64,000 nt of DNA from Shewanella violacea DSS12 (GCF_000091325.1 NC_014012.1:4361685-4425684); one strand, 5' to 3'; shown: positions 1 to 10,043, numbered from the stretch's first letter. Numbers and translations are program-made. The notes: generated from the sequence alone by a model not told the origin.

Positions 1-714
1 ATGCACCCGCATATTCAAGGCCTGCTCCTGTCCCCATTTGGCTAATCTAGCTTGTATGCTTCTATGGGCGAGTCGATTGCCTTTGGCTGTAACGAATAAC
101 GCCTCATCTTGGCAGGGAATAGCCTCTCTAAACGTCAACCAAGCCTGAATAGCATCGATGGCACATCGACCTACAGGAACAATCCTTTCCTTGCTTCCTT
201 TACCTAATACCTTAACTTGCCGATCGGCAAAACGAATATCCAGCACATCCAGAGCCGCCAGCTCGGCGAGCCGCAGCCCCGAGGAGTAGAACAATTCCAT
301 GATGGCTTTATCACGCACACTCAAGGGATCGTCGGCGTCTATCTCTAACAGGTGAGTCACAGAGTCGAGATCCATATTTTTAGGCAGAGGTTTATTTTGC
401 TTAGGCGCACTCAGATTCTTGGCAGGATTGGCATTTATCACCCCTTCACCCAGTAAGAAGTCACAAAACTGCTTCACCGCCGAAAGCGTTAATGACAAGG
501 ATCGCGGGCTCAGACCTTGGCGGTGTAATTGCCCCAAGACATGTTGAATTTGTTCATGGCTGATTTCAGACCAAGAGATGGGAAAAGAGGCACTAGCGTC
601 GAGTTTATCGGTAACCCTGTGCAACTCGTAGAGATAATTACGTACTGTATGGGCCGAAAGCTGTCGCTCGCTGCTCAAGTGACTCTCAAACTGTTTAAAC
701 CAGTTGGCGTTCAT
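1..714 (-). CDS. xerC: Tyrosine recombinase XerC, 3' end outside window
   Basis: Partial gene read on the minus strand; the first 238 codons lie in the window and the C-terminus is cut by the edge. XerC acts with XerD at dif sites to resolve chromosome dimers. The N-terminal SAM-like core-binding domain covers about residues 1-90 and the catalytic domain starts near 110. Catalytic Arg148 is visible in [10 protein letters not shown] and Lys172 in [10 protein letters not shown]; both numbers equal those I recall for E. coli XerC, which supports the ATG at 714. The HxLR, second His and Tyr motifs fall beyond the window. It follows yigA at 119 bp, the same order as in E. coli (dapF-yigA-xerC). 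Confidence 0.95.
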   Translation of the reverse strand, partial: MNANWFKQFESHLSSERQLSAHTVRNYLYELHRVTDKLDASASFPISWSEISHEQIQHVLGQLHRQGLSPRSLSLTLSAVKQFCDFLLGEGVINANPAKNLSAPKQNKPLPKNMDLDSVTHLLEIDADDPLSVRDKAIMELFYSSGLRLAELAALDVLDIRFADRQVKVLGKGSKERIVPVGRCAIDAIQAWLTFREAIPCQDEALFVTAKGNRLAHRSIQARLAKWGQEQALNMRVH

Positions 715-747
715 ATTTGCTCCATTCAGAGCCTCTCAGCGGTTTCA

Positions 748-784
748 ATTCATGGCAAAGAGGAATTCTATGGTTGCCATGAAT
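748..784. other. Inverted repeat between yigA and xerC
   Basis: Two perfect 11-bp arms (ATTCATGGCAA and TTGCCATGAAT) are separated by 15 bases in the 119-bp gap upstream of xerC. No T-run follows on the minus strand, so it is not a standard terminator. It could be an RNA hairpin that tunes xerC expression or a protein-binding site. Function unknown. Confidence 0.5.
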
Positions 785-833
785 CCTGTAGTTAAGCTGC
801 TTACAGGCCCTAGGAAAGATGCTCTGAGTACAA

Positions 834-1472
834 TTAAAGCTTAGGCAATAGATGGTCTATGAGTTGCTTCAGCTGATCCAGGAGTAAATAATCCATTTCT
901 GGATGAAAATGCATAGCATTTTGGCTCGCTATGGCAAAAATGACCTGGCCGCACTGCTCCGATAACCTAGATAGGGCCACAGAGCCCACTTCGCAGCCAA
1001 ATAAACGTTTCGATTCAGCCGTGGTGAGACGACCAAAATAATAGCCTTGGTTCAGTCGCTTACTCCAGATCCGCGACAAGTCACTGTCTATGTCGTGTAC
1101 CGTGATTAATCGAACATGACTAAACTGAAATTGCTTCTTCAAACCTTCGGATAAGGCTTGCCTCAATTCGCCAATATCTGCACATTCCAGTAGCTTAAGT
1201 GAAAGCTTACTATTAAACATGTAGATCATCTCATTGCGGCTAGCCATGCCCATCAAGGATGTGATCTCCTCCTCTAACTGCTGTACCCGACTACGTAGCA
1301 TCTCTTGCTGACGCTCAACCAAAGAGACGGCACCACGCTGCGCATGTGGAATTCGCATAGCCAACAGCAGCTCAGGATAACGACTGAAAAAATCAGGATT
1401 ATCCAATAAGTATTCTCGAATGAGTATCTCATCGAAAGGCAGTGGTTTCTTCACCTTAGTCATTTCGGTCAT
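834..1472 (-). CDS. yigA: DUF484 family protein (YigA-like)
   Basis: 212-residue protein of the DUF484 family, which has a GAF-like fold, found between dapF and xerC in many gammaproteobacteria. The N-terminus contains the family signature around residues 17-60 ([16 protein letters not shown], then [15 protein letters not shown]). A short coiled coil at about 57-75 is followed by the GAF-like half. The biochemical role is not established. The start codon overlaps the end of dapF by 4 bp (ATGA), so the two are translationally coupled in a dapF-yigA-xerC transcription unit. Confidence 0.9.
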   Translation of the reverse strand: MTEMTKVKKPLPFDEILIREYLLDNPDFFSRYPELLLAMRIPHAQRGAVSLVERQQEMLRSRVQQLEEEITSLMGMASRNEMIYMFNSKLSLKLLECADIGELRQALSEGLKKQFQFSHVRLITVHDIDSDLSRIWSKRLNQGYYFGRLTTAESKRLFGCEVGSVALSRLSEQCGQVIFAIASQNAMHFHPEMDYLLLDQLKQLIDHLLPKL

Positions 1473-2311
1473 GTTTGTATCTGTCCGTCATATACGTGCT
1501 CTGCAGGTCCCGTCATCCATAAGGGCTTACCCTCTCCCTCCCAATTAATGGTCAGGGTTCCGCCGGGTAGATCCACACGGACTCGATTATCGAGTTTACC
1601 TTGTAACTGACCCACTACCGCCGCAGCGCATGCCCCAGTACCACAAGCAAGCGTCTCTGCCGCGCCTCGTTCATATACTCTAAGTTTAATATGTCCGGAG
1701 TTAATCACCTGCATAAAACCAACATTCACTCCCTTTGGGAAGCGCTCATGCTGAGTCAATAAGGCGCCAATCCCCTCGACATCTGTGGCCTGAACATCTT
1801 CGACATCCAAAACACAATGAGGATTGCCCAAGGAAACAGCACCACAAAGAAAGGTCTGCATCTTAGATTCAGCAGTATCAGTCTGTAACAAATAGGTTTT
1901 TTCAGCCCGCTTAGCATTAAAGGGGATCTTGCTTGGTTCGAGTATCGGAATGCCCATATTCACGGTCACATTACCGTCTCGCTCCAAACGTAGAGTGAGC
2001 TTGCCATTAGAGGTGCTGACTTTAATTTTCTGTTTATTGGTCAAGCCCTTATTACGCACAAAACGAGCGAAACAACGTGCACCATTACCACACTGCTCAA
2101 CCTCCCCCCCATCGGCATTGAAAATACGATAGTGAAAATCAAGATCGGGATCGTAAGGAGGCTCCACCAGAAGCAACTGATCGAAACCTATACCAAAATG
2201 TCGATTGGCAAGGCGCTTGATCTGCTCCGGCGAAAAAAACACATTCTGTGTTACACCGTCGACCACCATAAAATCATTGCCTAAACCATGCATCTTAGTG
2301 AAATGGATCAA
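1469..2311 (-). CDS. dapF: Diaminopimelate epimerase
   Basis: 280-residue DapF, which interconverts LL- and meso-diaminopimelate for lysine and peptidoglycan synthesis in the cytoplasm. The catalytic cysteine pair is present: one in [13 protein letters not shown], the other in [12 protein letters not shown]. The N-terminal MHGLGNDF signature is intact. The start is taken as TTG at 2311, because AGGA lies 8 bases upstream and the extension gives the usual N-terminus before KMHGLGNDF; an in-frame ATG lies six codons downstream. It lies downstream of lysA, with a 101-bp gap, placing two late lysine-pathway steps together. Confidence 0.95.
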   Translation of the reverse strand: MIHFTKMHGLGNDFMVVDGVTQNVFFSPEQIKRLANRHFGIGFDQLLLVEPPYDPDLDFHYRIFNADGGEVEQCGNGARCFARFVRNKGLTNKQKIKVSTSNGKLTLRLERDGNVTVNMGIPILEPSKIPFNAKRAEKTYLLQTDTAESKMQTFLCGAVSLGNPHCVLDVEDVQATDVEGIGALLTQHERFPKGVNVGFMQVINSGHIKLRVYERGAAETLACGTGACAAAVVGQLQGKLDNRVRVDLPGGTLTINWEGEGKPLWMTGPAEHVYDGQIQT

Positions 2312-2412
2312 GTTAGGTATCCTTTAAATCGCTCTGTTCGCTACTCAGTAAACCCTGGTAATTTTTACCAAATAACCAAGCAGGAACATCATCAATAAAT
2401 AATATAGACAGT

Positions 2413-3657
2413 TTACGGCAGGAGCTGTTCACCTTGCCATAGCTGAGTTACTTTTTCTCTCTCGCGAATAACATAAGCCTGCTCTCCATCGACCATCAAC
2501 TCGGCGGCTCGAGGGCGTGAGTTGTAGTTAGATGACATGGTAAAACCATAGGCACCCGATGAGCGAACAGCCAAAAAATCACCTGCAGCTAAATTTAATT
2601 CTCTGTCTTTTCCTAAAAAATCACCGGTCTCGCACACTGGACCCACAATATCGTAATTTAAGGTTTCACCATCACGAGGATTAACGGGGATAATATTTTG
2701 CCAAGCACTGTAAAGCGCAGGACGAATAAGATCATTCATAGCACCATCAACCAAGGCAAAGTGTTTATCACCGTTACCTTTAAGATAAAGTACTTGAGTC
2801 ACAAAGATACCCGCATTCGCGGCAATGGCGCGACCAGGTTCGAAGATAAGCTTAAGCTTTCGATCACCTAAACGTTCGATCAAGGCTGCTGCATATACAG
2901 CAGGCTGTGGCGGAGTCTCATCATCATAAGGCACACCTAAGCCACCACCCACATCGAAATGTTCAATATGAATGCCCTGCTCGGCGAGCCTGTCGATTAG
3001 CGCTAGCATACGGTCCATGGCATCGAGGAAAGGTTGGATCTCGGTCAGCTGGGAGCCAATATGACAATCGACACCTTTAACTTTTAAATTGGGTAACGCG
3101 GCGGCACGAGCAAAAATAGCCTCGGCTTGCTCCATAGCAATACCGAATTTGTTATCTTTAAGGCCCGTTGATATGTATGGGTGTGTGCCGGCATCGACAT
3201 CGGGATTAATACGCAGGGAAACCGGTGCAAGTTTGCCTATACGGCCAGCAACTATATTTAACTGCTCAAGCTCGGCAGCCGATTCGACGTTAAAACAATG
3301 AATACCCAGATTGAGTGCCATCTCCATTTCGGCTGCGGTCTTGCCCACACCAGAAAATACCACTTTAGCAGGATCGCCTCCAGCTTGGATCACTCGCTGT
3401 AACTCACCACCGGAAACAATGTCGAAACCACTACCCAATCGCGCTAGCACGTTCAGGACGGCAATATTAGAGTTAGCTTTTACGGCGTAACAAATAAGAT
3501 GAGGATGATCGGCTACCGCACGGTCAAATGCGTGCCAATGACGCTCTAACGTGGCACGAGAATAGATATACAAGGGAGTGCCATGGGTACGAGCCAAGTC
3601 TGCCACTGAGCAATCTTCAGCTAATAATTCATTATTTTTATAGAGAAAATGATCCAA
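2413..3657 (-). CDS. lysA: Diaminopimelate decarboxylase
   Basis: 414-residue PLP enzyme of fold type III that decarboxylates meso-diaminopimelate to L-lysine, the last step of the pathway. The PLP lysine is in CYAVKANSN near residue 59. HIGSQL, the glycine-rich DVGGGLG loop and EPGR follow in the family order, and the C-terminal CETGDFLG contributes the second active-site cysteine across the dimer. Length is typical. It lies only 4 bp after lptM and upstream of dapF on the same strand, so lptM-lysA-dapF-yigA-xerC probably form one operon read leftward. Confidence 0.96.
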   Translation of the reverse strand: MDHFLYKNNELLAEDCSVADLARTHGTPLYIYSRATLERHWHAFDRAVADHPHLICYAVKANSNIAVLNVLARLGSGFDIVSGGELQRVIQAGGDPAKVVFSGVGKTAAEMEMALNLGIHCFNVESAAELEQLNIVAGRIGKLAPVSLRINPDVDAGTHPYISTGLKDNKFGIAMEQAEAIFARAAALPNLKVKGVDCHIGSQLTEIQPFLDAMDRMLALIDRLAEQGIHIEHFDVGGGLGVPYDDETPPQPAVYAAALIERLGDRKLKLIFEPGRAIAANAGIFVTQVLYLKGNGDKHFALVDGAMNDLIRPALYSAWQNIIPVNPRDGETLNYDIVGPVCETGDFLGKDRELNLAAGDFLAVRSSGAYGFTMSSNYNSRPRAAELMVDGEQAYVIREREKVTQLWQGEQLLP

Positions 3658-3661
3658 GAGT

Positions 3662-3817
3662 CTATTCCTTATTGCTTTGTTTCTTTGGTTGCTGCTGTTC
3701 TTGTGTCTGGTTATCTTTTTTGTCTGGCGATTTATATAACGCCCCAGTTTGTCCGCAAGCAGTCACATAAAAACTGACAAACAATATCAGTGAACACAGT
3801 CTCATTTTTCTCAACAT
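3662..3817 (-). CDS. lptM: Small outer-membrane lipoprotein LptM (YifL-like)
   Basis: A 51-residue lipoprotein. A short hydrophobic signal ends in a lipobox VTAC, followed by GQTGALYKSP, which matches the CGxKGPLY-like motif conserved in LptM/YifL. The tail is a hydrophilic, Gln/Lys-rich stretch. In E. coli, LptM helps assemble the LPS translocon LptD/LptE; here that role is inferred from motif and position just upstream of lysA. The start is chosen at 3817 because GGAAAGA sits about 4 bases upstream; an in-frame ATG at 3829 would add four residues. The stop lies 4 bp before lysA. Confidence 0.85.
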   Translation of the reverse strand: MLRKMRLCSLILFVSFYVTACGQTGALYKSPDKKDNQTQEQQQPKKQSNKE

Positions 3818-4087
3818 CAATCTTTCCATCTAATAGGGGATGAGTGCTATTTTAATCTTATCTGTTTTAGCCGCTTCGATCTCAGAACTTAGGTTCTCAA
3901 AGAGCATACTGATGTTGCAGAGTTCAGCTTTCTACGTCAAGTACATATAGGCCTAATACATATTAAACTGAATTTATTTTACTATAAGGGGCCCTAAGAT
4001 GATTTTTGTAAAAAGTTATGGAGCATACCAATCTCGGTTGTTACTATGTAAATATTAAAATTTGCCCCATTAGAAGGACGAAAACAG

Positions 4088-4417
4088 ATGGCAATGACAG
4101 ACTCACAATTTCATCAACTTGCCGATGAGATGTTTCAATCGATAGATAACGCTATCGAGCTTGCTATCGATGAACAGGATGCCGACATAGATATCGATGC
4201 ATCAGGGAATGTATTGCAGCTTGAGTTTGACGATGGCTCTAAGATCGTAATTAACAAGCAAGAACCTTTGCATCAAATCTGGTTGGCGACAAAATTTGGT
4301 GGTTATCATTTTTCCTACATTGAAGGCAAATGGCTTGATGAGCGCAATGGTAATGAATTTATGCCCTTCGTTATAGACTCTATTCTCAAGCAAGGCGGCA
4401 TCAGCCTATCTCTATAA
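4088..4417 (+). CDS. cyaY: Frataxin-like iron-binding protein CyaY
   Basis: 109-residue bacterial frataxin, an iron-binding modulator of IscS-dependent Fe-S cluster assembly. The acidic N-terminal helix (rich in Asp/Glu, residues about 10-35), the central beta sheet containing [16 protein letters not shown], and [13 protein letters not shown] are all family hallmarks. AAGGA lies 9 bases before the first ATG, favouring it over the ATG two codons later. Divergent from lptM-lysA and convergent with cyaA, the classical arrangement in enterobacteria and Shewanella. Confidence 0.95.
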   Translation: MAMTDSQFHQLADEMFQSIDNAIELAIDEQDADIDIDASGNVLQLEFDDGSKIVINKQEPLHQIWLATKFGGYHFSYIEGKWLDERNGNEFMPFVIDSILKQGGISLSL

Positions 4418-4443
4418 GCATTAAGATATCAGGTGAGAAATTA

Positions 4444-4470
4444 TTAAAGGGAACCTGAGGTTCCCTTTAA
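4444..4470. terminator. Bidirectional terminator between cyaY and cyaA
   Basis: Perfect 12-bp stem with a 3-base loop (TTAAAGGGAACC-tga-GGTTCCCTTTAA) lying between two convergent stop codons. Short A/T-rich flanks on each side let it serve both strands. Confidence 0.85.
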
Positions 4471-4481
4471 TTTATACCCGC

Positions 4482-6914
4482 TTAAAAGTCCATTTCGGCC
4501 TCTTCCATCGACACCCCAAAAGGGATCACCTGTAAGCGTCCATCGACCCTCATCAGGCGAAAAAATTGTGGTAAGTTGAACCTTTGTGTCGAGATATCTG
4601 GTTCTTCGAACGCATGATAATGGCTCACCTCACTCACCAACTCATCGACACTGGTGCCTTTTTGAATATAGTGATCTAACTCATTATTTTCATTTAGCAC
4701 GAATACATCTAAATCCTCATCACTCTGACGTAAGAAATATTGAATCGCCCCCCTGGCTGCAAAGTCTTGAATCACTGCCGGGACCTTAGTAAAAGGTTCA
4801 TTGCCTAAGTTCGGCCTAGGGAGCTCGATCAACATACTCTTGGTTAACTGCTGATAAAAAGCTTTAGCGTCTTTAAGATCCTGATACACCATGCCTTTAC
4901 TATTAAAGAACAAGCCATACCGTACCTTAGCGACCTTGAGTGGATAGACTAATGTAGAAGAAGGTGACACTTTCCAGCTTAAATGCGCCACTCGACGCAC
5001 CAGATTTCTCACCGTCTGTTCAAACTGATTTTTTAGCCTGGCCCCACCACTCACCACCTCAACATGCAAGTTTTCGGCTGAACGACGAATGCCAGGGGTA
5101 ATGAAGGCTAAGACCTCTAAGATAGCGAGCTCTCCATGATAATGATGGCAGCGCCACTCCCCCCATGAATTAAGGCAGAGAAGATCAATAGACTCCAACA
5201 TATTTTGCTCGGCTCGCCCTAAGGAAAATATATTGGCATTGAGATAATCAACCATGACCTCTTGGCCTTGCCACTGCGCCGTCGAATCACTGTTAAAATT
5301 GAGCATAAAAACTAACTTACGATATTGCCAAGGTTGATAGAGGTCCATCTTAGACACTCTTTTGGCAAGAGGCTTAAACACCTTGCGCAAACGCTGAGAT
5401 GCCTTGATCAAACGAACCGATTTCCGCTCACTAGCGCCCAACTCATGCCAGCGAGTCATTTTTTCACTGACGCCATTCATCACAGCCCAAGCGAGTAACT
5501 TAGCGCGACTCTTAGACCGATATACATCTCTTTGACCTATGAAGGCTTTCCGGTTGGGAGGGCAGCAATATAGGCAATACTCTTGCAAATTATGACTATA
5601 GACAATCGTCAGGTCTTGCTCTGAGATCGAATTACTCCAAAGACGATTCAGACTGATAAGCTGCTCGGTATCGCTACTAAAATAAGTATGCAGTTTTCTG
5701 GTCAGCAGACCCAGCTCAGATAATTTCAAACTCTCACTCAGTTTATGAGTCGAAGCAAATTGCAATAGGGTTTGATAACTACCTAGCATCAACTCATTCA
5801 ACTGCTCATTAAACCACTGCAATTGCCCACAGTGCCAATGTTCACAGTTATCTAGGGTCTCTAATAGACTCCCTGACCAGTGCCAAGTTTCAACTAGATG
5901 ACTTAACTTGTGATAACGCCAGTCTTGCGCTTGTTCGGGCTCACTGAGTCGGATACCACACTTCAAATAAAAACATCGCCGCACTATCTCTAAACGGCGA
6001 GGATCTTCTTTCGCGATCAAATAGTTTTCTATCGATTCATAGAGCAAGAAGTAGCTATCGTTTGCGGATGAAAAATCCCCTTCTATTGTGTGTTGCCACA
6101 CCTTCTCACTAATAAATTCGGTATTGGGGTACTGAGCGGCATAAGATTCGAGCAGCAATACCTTTAAAAGAGCCTTATGTGGTTTATCTAATCCCTTGTA
6201 AAGCTGCCAAAGTGAAGCGCCAAAATATTCACATGCCGGGATTTGACTCACATCCCCCAAAAACAATAACTGCTGGGAATCTTGGGCATTAGGCCACCAG
6301 GCTACTTTCTTACCAGCCAAACAAATCTGACTACGATAAAATTCTTCCAGTAATAACCAATGCTGAGCACTACCACTATGCTCGTTACCTATGGTTCGCA
6401 AGGGTTCTGTTTTCTCTGGAGCACTCGCAGAAAACTGTTCGGGGTGAACCAGATAGAAATTCACCTCTAATCCATACTGAGCAAACCATGTCGTCAATAA
6501 GCCTGACTTTTCTTCGAGTAAGCGACACTCTTCTTTGCCAAGAAGACGATCATGAACTAACCAAACATCGATATCACTCTTGGGGTTTTGGCCGAAACTC
6601 GACATGCTCCCCATGCTATACACCCCTTCGATAGCAGGCTGCATAACCTGTGACACTTGAGGTTTAATTAAACCTAAGGTGTCACAAGCCGCCAGTACTT
6701 GCTCACTTGGCCCATACTCAAAAATGCCTGATGGTGTCATAGGGCCGTTATAACCTGGATACTCGGCTCTGTGGTAATGAAGCAAGACTGGGATAAGACG
6801 GAGGAGATCTCTTTTCAGCGGGGACAATAATGCGAGGGCACGTGCCTGCCTGACACGATTTAATCGGTCTGCGGTTTCAATAATGTGATTCTGTTCATGG
6901 TCCAATAGAGTCAT
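4482..6914 (-). CDS. cyaA: Class I adenylate cyclase
   Basis: 810-residue class I adenylate cyclase making cAMP from ATP for CRP. The N-terminal catalytic half has the nucleotidyltransferase signature GSMSSFGQNPKSDIDVWL (about residues 101-118), with the two metal-binding aspartates in DID. The C-terminal half is the regulatory region, which in enterics is linked to the PTS protein EIIA-Glc. E. coli CyaA is about 848 residues, so this is slightly short but complete. It is divergent from hemC and convergent with cyaY. A CRP-like site lies 58 bp upstream of the start, consistent with the feedback control known for enterobacterial cyaA. Confidence 0.95.
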   Translation of the reverse strand: MTLLDHEQNHIIETADRLNRVRQARALALLSPLKRDLLRLIPVLLHYHRAEYPGYNGPMTPSGIFEYGPSEQVLAACDTLGLIKPQVSQVMQPAIEGVYSMGSMSSFGQNPKSDIDVWLVHDRLLGKEECRLLEEKSGLLTTWFAQYGLEVNFYLVHPEQFSASAPEKTEPLRTIGNEHSGSAQHWLLLEEFYRSQICLAGKKVAWWPNAQDSQQLLFLGDVSQIPACEYFGASLWQLYKGLDKPHKALLKVLLLESYAAQYPNTEFISEKVWQHTIEGDFSSANDSYFLLYESIENYLIAKEDPRRLEIVRRCFYLKCGIRLSEPEQAQDWRYHKLSHLVETWHWSGSLLETLDNCEHWHCGQLQWFNEQLNELMLGSYQTLLQFASTHKLSESLKLSELGLLTRKLHTYFSSDTEQLISLNRLWSNSISEQDLTIVYSHNLQEYCLYCCPPNRKAFIGQRDVYRSKSRAKLLAWAVMNGVSEKMTRWHELGASERKSVRLIKASQRLRKVFKPLAKRVSKMDLYQPWQYRKLVFMLNFNSDSTAQWQGQEVMVDYLNANIFSLGRAEQNMLESIDLLCLNSWGEWRCHHYHGELAILEVLAFITPGIRRSAENLHVEVVSGGARLKNQFEQTVRNLVRRVAHLSWKVSPSSTLVYPLKVAKVRYGLFFNSKGMVYQDLKDAKAFYQQLTKSMLIELPRPNLGNEPFTKVPAVIQDFAARGAIQYFLRQSDEDLDVFVLNENNELDHYIQKGTSVDELVSEVSHYHAFEEPDISTQRFNLPQFFRLMRVDGRLQVIPFGVSMEEAEMDF

Positions 6915-6971
6915 GCCAAGGCAGGTTGAAGAAGAGCTGCAATGCTAACAGCTTTACTTGTCACAAGGAAT

Positions 6972-6993
6972 AAATGAGACTGAGATCACACTT
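6972..6993. promoter_or_regulatory. Putative CRP-binding site in cyaA/hemC divergent region
   Basis: The sequence AAATGAGACTG followed by AGATCACACTT matches the 22-bp CRP consensus (AAATGTGATCT / AGATCACATTT) at 17 positions, with a perfect TCACA half-site. It sits between the divergent cyaA and hemC starts, where CRP-cAMP repression of cyaA is known in enterics. Binding is inferred. Confidence 0.6.
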
Positions 6994-7104
6994 TTAACTG
7001 AAGTTTTTTTGGGCAAAGTTCAAAGAATCAAGCCCGGTTTGTTACATCTATTCCTGAGCAATGTTAGCATTGCTGTAACTAAGGCCTCTGATGGAACATC
7101 GAGT

Positions 7105-8034
7105 ATGTCTCAAAACGTCATTCGAATCGCTACACGTAAAAGCCCCCTTGCACTCTGGCAAGCCGAATTTGTAAAAGCTGAGCTGGAAAAATTTCATCCC
7201 GGTTTAACCGTTGAACTTCTCCCAATGAGTACTAAAGGTGACATTATTTTAGATACTCCATTGGCAAAAGTTGGTGGCAAAGGCTTGTTTGTAAAAGAAC
7301 TTGAAATAGCTATGCTCGATGGCAGAGCCGACATTGCCGTTCATTCGATAAAAGATGTACCTGTAGACTTCCCCGATGGCCTGGGGCTAGAGGTAATTTG
7401 TGAGCGTGAAGACCCACGTGATGCATTCGTTTCGAACGACTACAAGTCTATCGACGATCTACCCAAGGGAGCGGTTGTCGGTACCTCCAGTCTTAGACGC
7501 CAGTGCCAGATCCGCGCCATGCGACCGGATCTAAAAATAACCGATCTTCGTGGCAACGTAGGCACACGCTTAGGTAAACTGGATGCAGGGAATTATGATG
7601 CCATCATACTGGCAGCCGCCGGCCTTAAGCGTCTTAAACTTGAAGAACGTATCAGCAGCTTTATCTCAGCCGAAGAATCCTTGCCCGCTAACGGCCAAGG
7701 CGCTGTAGGTATCGAGTGTCGTACGGATGATGAGCGTGTGAAAGCCCTGCTGGCACCACTTGAGCATACAGAGACTCGTTACCGAGTGACTGCAGAACGA
7801 GCCATGAATACTCACCTACAAGGTGGCTGTCAGGTGCCGATTGGTGCATTCGCCGAAATCCAAGGTGATACACTGACACTAAGAGGTTTAGTGGGCAATC
7901 CAGATGGAAGCAAGATCATCACAGGCACTAGCGTCGGTCCAAAAACTGATGCTAAGGCCATAGGTATTACCCTTGCCAAAGAGTTACTAAGCAAGGGCGC
8001 AAAAGAGATTCTTGATGCAGTTTATATCAAGTAA
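7105..8034 (+). CDS. hemC: Porphobilinogen deaminase (hydroxymethylbilane synthase)
   Basis: 309-residue enzyme that polymerises four porphobilinogens into hydroxymethylbilane in haem and sirohaem synthesis. The frame stays open upstream to 6958, but the ATG at 7105 gives the standard N-terminus ([19 protein letters not shown]). It also places the dipyrromethane-cofactor cysteine, in QGGCQVP, at residue 242, the same number as in E. coli. [11 protein letters not shown] and DLRGNVGTR supply substrate-binding arginines. First gene of hemCDXY, divergent from cyaA. Confidence 0.96.
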   Translation: MSQNVIRIATRKSPLALWQAEFVKAELEKFHPGLTVELLPMSTKGDIILDTPLAKVGGKGLFVKELEIAMLDGRADIAVHSIKDVPVDFPDGLGLEVICEREDPRDAFVSNDYKSIDDLPKGAVVGTSSLRRQCQIRAMRPDLKITDLRGNVGTRLGKLDAGNYDAIILAAAGLKRLKLEERISSFISAEESLPANGQGAVGIECRTDDERVKALLAPLEHTETRYRVTAERAMNTHLQGGCQVPIGAFAEIQGDTLTLRGLVGNPDGSKIITGTSVGPKTDAKAIGITLAKELLSKGAKEILDAVYIK

Positions 8035-8068
8035 CCGATTCTTTTAAATGAATAATACCTAACTTAAG

Positions 8069-8797
8069 ATGAAGATATTACTGACCCGCCCATATGGACG
8101 AAATCAGTTAATGGTTGAGGCGCTGACAAGCAGAAGCGTCTCATATCTTGTTGCGCCTTTACTGCAGATAGAAGCGACCCCGGCAAAACAACAAGGTGAC
8201 GGCATGGCGTTATTTCACCATGCCGACATCATCATATTTATCAGCACCAACGCAGTAAATTTTGCCACTCAAGCCATGAAGCAAGCCTGGCCTTCTGAGA
8301 CACAGTTTTACGCAATCGGTGCAGCAACTCTTAATGCACTTGCACAATTGGGCATTTCTGCCCAAGAAGCACCTCAAGATTGTCAACAGACCGAAGGTTT
8401 ACTCACTCTTCCCCAGCTCCAATCTCTTTCGAACAAGAAAATAGTCATAGTACGAGGGCGAGGAGGAAGAGAAGCACTGGCAAGTGAGTTAATCCATAGA
8501 GGTGGTGATGTTAGCTACTGGGAAGTTTATCGCAGAACCTGCCCAAGATTATCTCCTCAAAGCAACGCACAAGCCTGGCAACAAGCCAAAATTGACACCA
8601 TAGTCATCACCAGTGGCGAAATTCTCGATAACCTAATCAAACTTGTACCAAAAGAGTTATTTGCTTGGCTGCGTGCATGTCATATTATAGTCCCTAGCTC
8701 ACGAGTACAGGAGCAGGCTGTTGCCAATGGATTTCAACAGGTTACCAATGCAAAGGCGGCTAACAGTAAGGCCATACTTACAGCTTTAGGCTTATAA
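8069..8797 (+). CDS. hemD: Uroporphyrinogen-III synthase
   Basis: 242-residue protein that closes hydroxymethylbilane with inversion of ring D to give uroporphyrinogen III. The family is poorly conserved, but the N-terminal LLTRPYGRNQLMVEAL, the central IVRGRGGREALASEL and the VITSGEILDNL segment are typical of the two-lobed fold. Starts 34 bp after hemC and is almost certainly cotranscribed. Confidence 0.93.
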   Translation: MKILLTRPYGRNQLMVEALTSRSVSYLVAPLLQIEATPAKQQGDGMALFHHADIIIFISTNAVNFATQAMKQAWPSETQFYAIGAATLNALAQLGISAQEAPQDCQQTEGLLTLPQLQSLSNKKIVIVRGRGGREALASELIHRGGDVSYWEVYRRTCPRLSPQSNAQAWQQAKIDTIVITSGEILDNLIKLVPKELFAWLRACHIIVPSSRVQEQAVANGFQQVTNAKAANSKAILTALGL

Positions 8798-8861
8798 AAC
8801 TCGCCTGTTAACGCACTAAACTCGTCATTTTTGTAGCTGTATCGCTTTAAGGGACTCTTTA

Positions 8862-10043
8862 ATGGACAAGAACAAAATAGATAATAAAACTGCAGAAGCG
8901 CAAACAGAGGTAAGCTCTGAAACAGGCGCTAATAAGGCAACTAAGGTCGTCAATAAAGAAGCTAATCGCTCTGACACCCCACAGCCTCATAGAAAATCTG
9001 ACACTAAAGTAAAAGTTAACCGCGAACGTTCCGGGGTTTCTTGGGGATTTTTTTTCAACCTGATTTTTATCTTGCTACTAACCTTTGCGACTTGTGGCGG
9101 CGGTTACTATCTCTATCAGGAACTGACCCTTCAAAAACAAAAATCCGAAGCCTTATCTACTCAGTTAACACAAGTGTTAACTGAGCCGACCAAGCAAATA
9201 TCCAGACTAGAAAGAGCACAAGTTCAACTTGCCAGCAGCACAAGTTCTGACATAGATAAACTGACAAGCATTCAGCTCCAGCTGAGTGAAAGAGTGGCAA
9301 AACTGGCTCAGCGTAACCCCAATCAATGGATGGCAGAGGAAGCAAAGTACCTAGTCAGAATGGCGGGGAATAAACTTTGGCTAGAAAAAGACCCCAGCAC
9401 ATCGGCGAGTTTACTCAAGGCCGCGGATGACCGCATCGAATCCATGAAAGATCCCTCGTTAATGCCATTAAGAAAAGCGTTAGCATCAGACATAGCATCG
9501 GTATCCGCTATCAAGCTCACTGACATTGCCGGAACCGCGCTGACTCTGGACAACATGATAGAGAATCTGCAAAATCTGCCTTTAAATAGAGTGGATGTAA
9601 CCAATGCGGCTAATCGCCCAACGAATCCAGAAATGACTGAGTCGATAGATGATTGGCAAGAGAATCTGGCCACATCTTGGAAGTCATTTATGGACGATTT
9701 TGTGGTCATTCGCAAGAGAACCACAGATATCACACCGATACTCACGTCTGATCAACAGTGGTACCTAGTTGAAAACATCAGAAATAAGTTACTTCAGTCG
9801 CAACTTGCTCTATACCGCCAAGATCAGGTTAATTACCGACAATCTTTGACCCTCGCCAGAAAATGGGTCTATCAGTACTTTGATCTTAGTGACACTCAAA
9901 CTAAAGAGACTCTGGCCGCAATAGATGCATTAATAACCTTGAAAATACAGACTCCGGGCATTAATCACTTTAAATCGACTCCTATGCTGCAACAACTGGC
10001 CACTCACGGTAATCTGATGATTATTGAGAGGGCAGCCCTATGA
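8862..10043 (+). CDS. hemX: HemX family inner-membrane protein
   Basis: 393 residues. The N-terminus is a charged, low-complexity cytoplasmic tail of about 55 residues rich in Lys, Thr and Glu. A single transmembrane helix follows at about residues 63-86, with a coiled coil at about 90-150 and a helical periplasmic domain. This is the HemX architecture found third in the hemCDXY operon of gammaproteobacteria. It was long called a uroporphyrinogen-III methyltransferase, but it lacks SAM-methyltransferase motifs, so that label should not be transferred. Precise function unknown. Overlaps hemY by 4 bp (ATGA). Confidence 0.92.
   Translation: MDKNKIDNKTAEAQTEVSSETGANKATKVVNKEANRSDTPQPHRKSDTKVKVNRERSGVSWGFFFNLIFILLLTFATCGGGYYLYQELTLQKQKSEALSTQLTQVLTEPTKQISRLERAQVQLASSTSSDIDKLTSIQLQLSERVAKLAQRNPNQWMAEEAKYLVRMAGNKLWLEKDPSTSASLLKAADDRIESMKDPSLMPLRKALASDIASVSAIKLTDIAGTALTLDNMIENLQNLPLNRVDVTNAANRPTNPEMTESIDDWQENLATSWKSFMDDFVVIRKRTTDITPILTSDQQWYLVENIRNKLLQSQLALYRQDQVNYRQSLTLARKWVYQYFDLSDTQTKETLAAIDALITLKIQTPGINHFKSTPMLQQLATHGNLMIIERAAL

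Noticed and set aside
529..795. 88-codon plus-strand frame at the left end.
   Set aside because: Antisense to the conserved N-terminal part of xerC.
6958..7104. 49-codon N-terminal extension of HemC.
   Set aside because: It is not homologous to HemC, covers the putative CRP site, and the downstream ATG puts the cofactor cysteine at the family position 242.
9323..9745. 140-codon minus-strand frame inside hemX.
   Set aside because: Overlaps a conserved gene in its proper operon and shows no domain or ribosome-binding site.
8862..10043. HemX as uroporphyrinogen-III C-methyltransferase.
   Set aside because: The sequence shows a membrane-anchored helical protein without SAM-binding motifs; the old name is an annotation carry-over.
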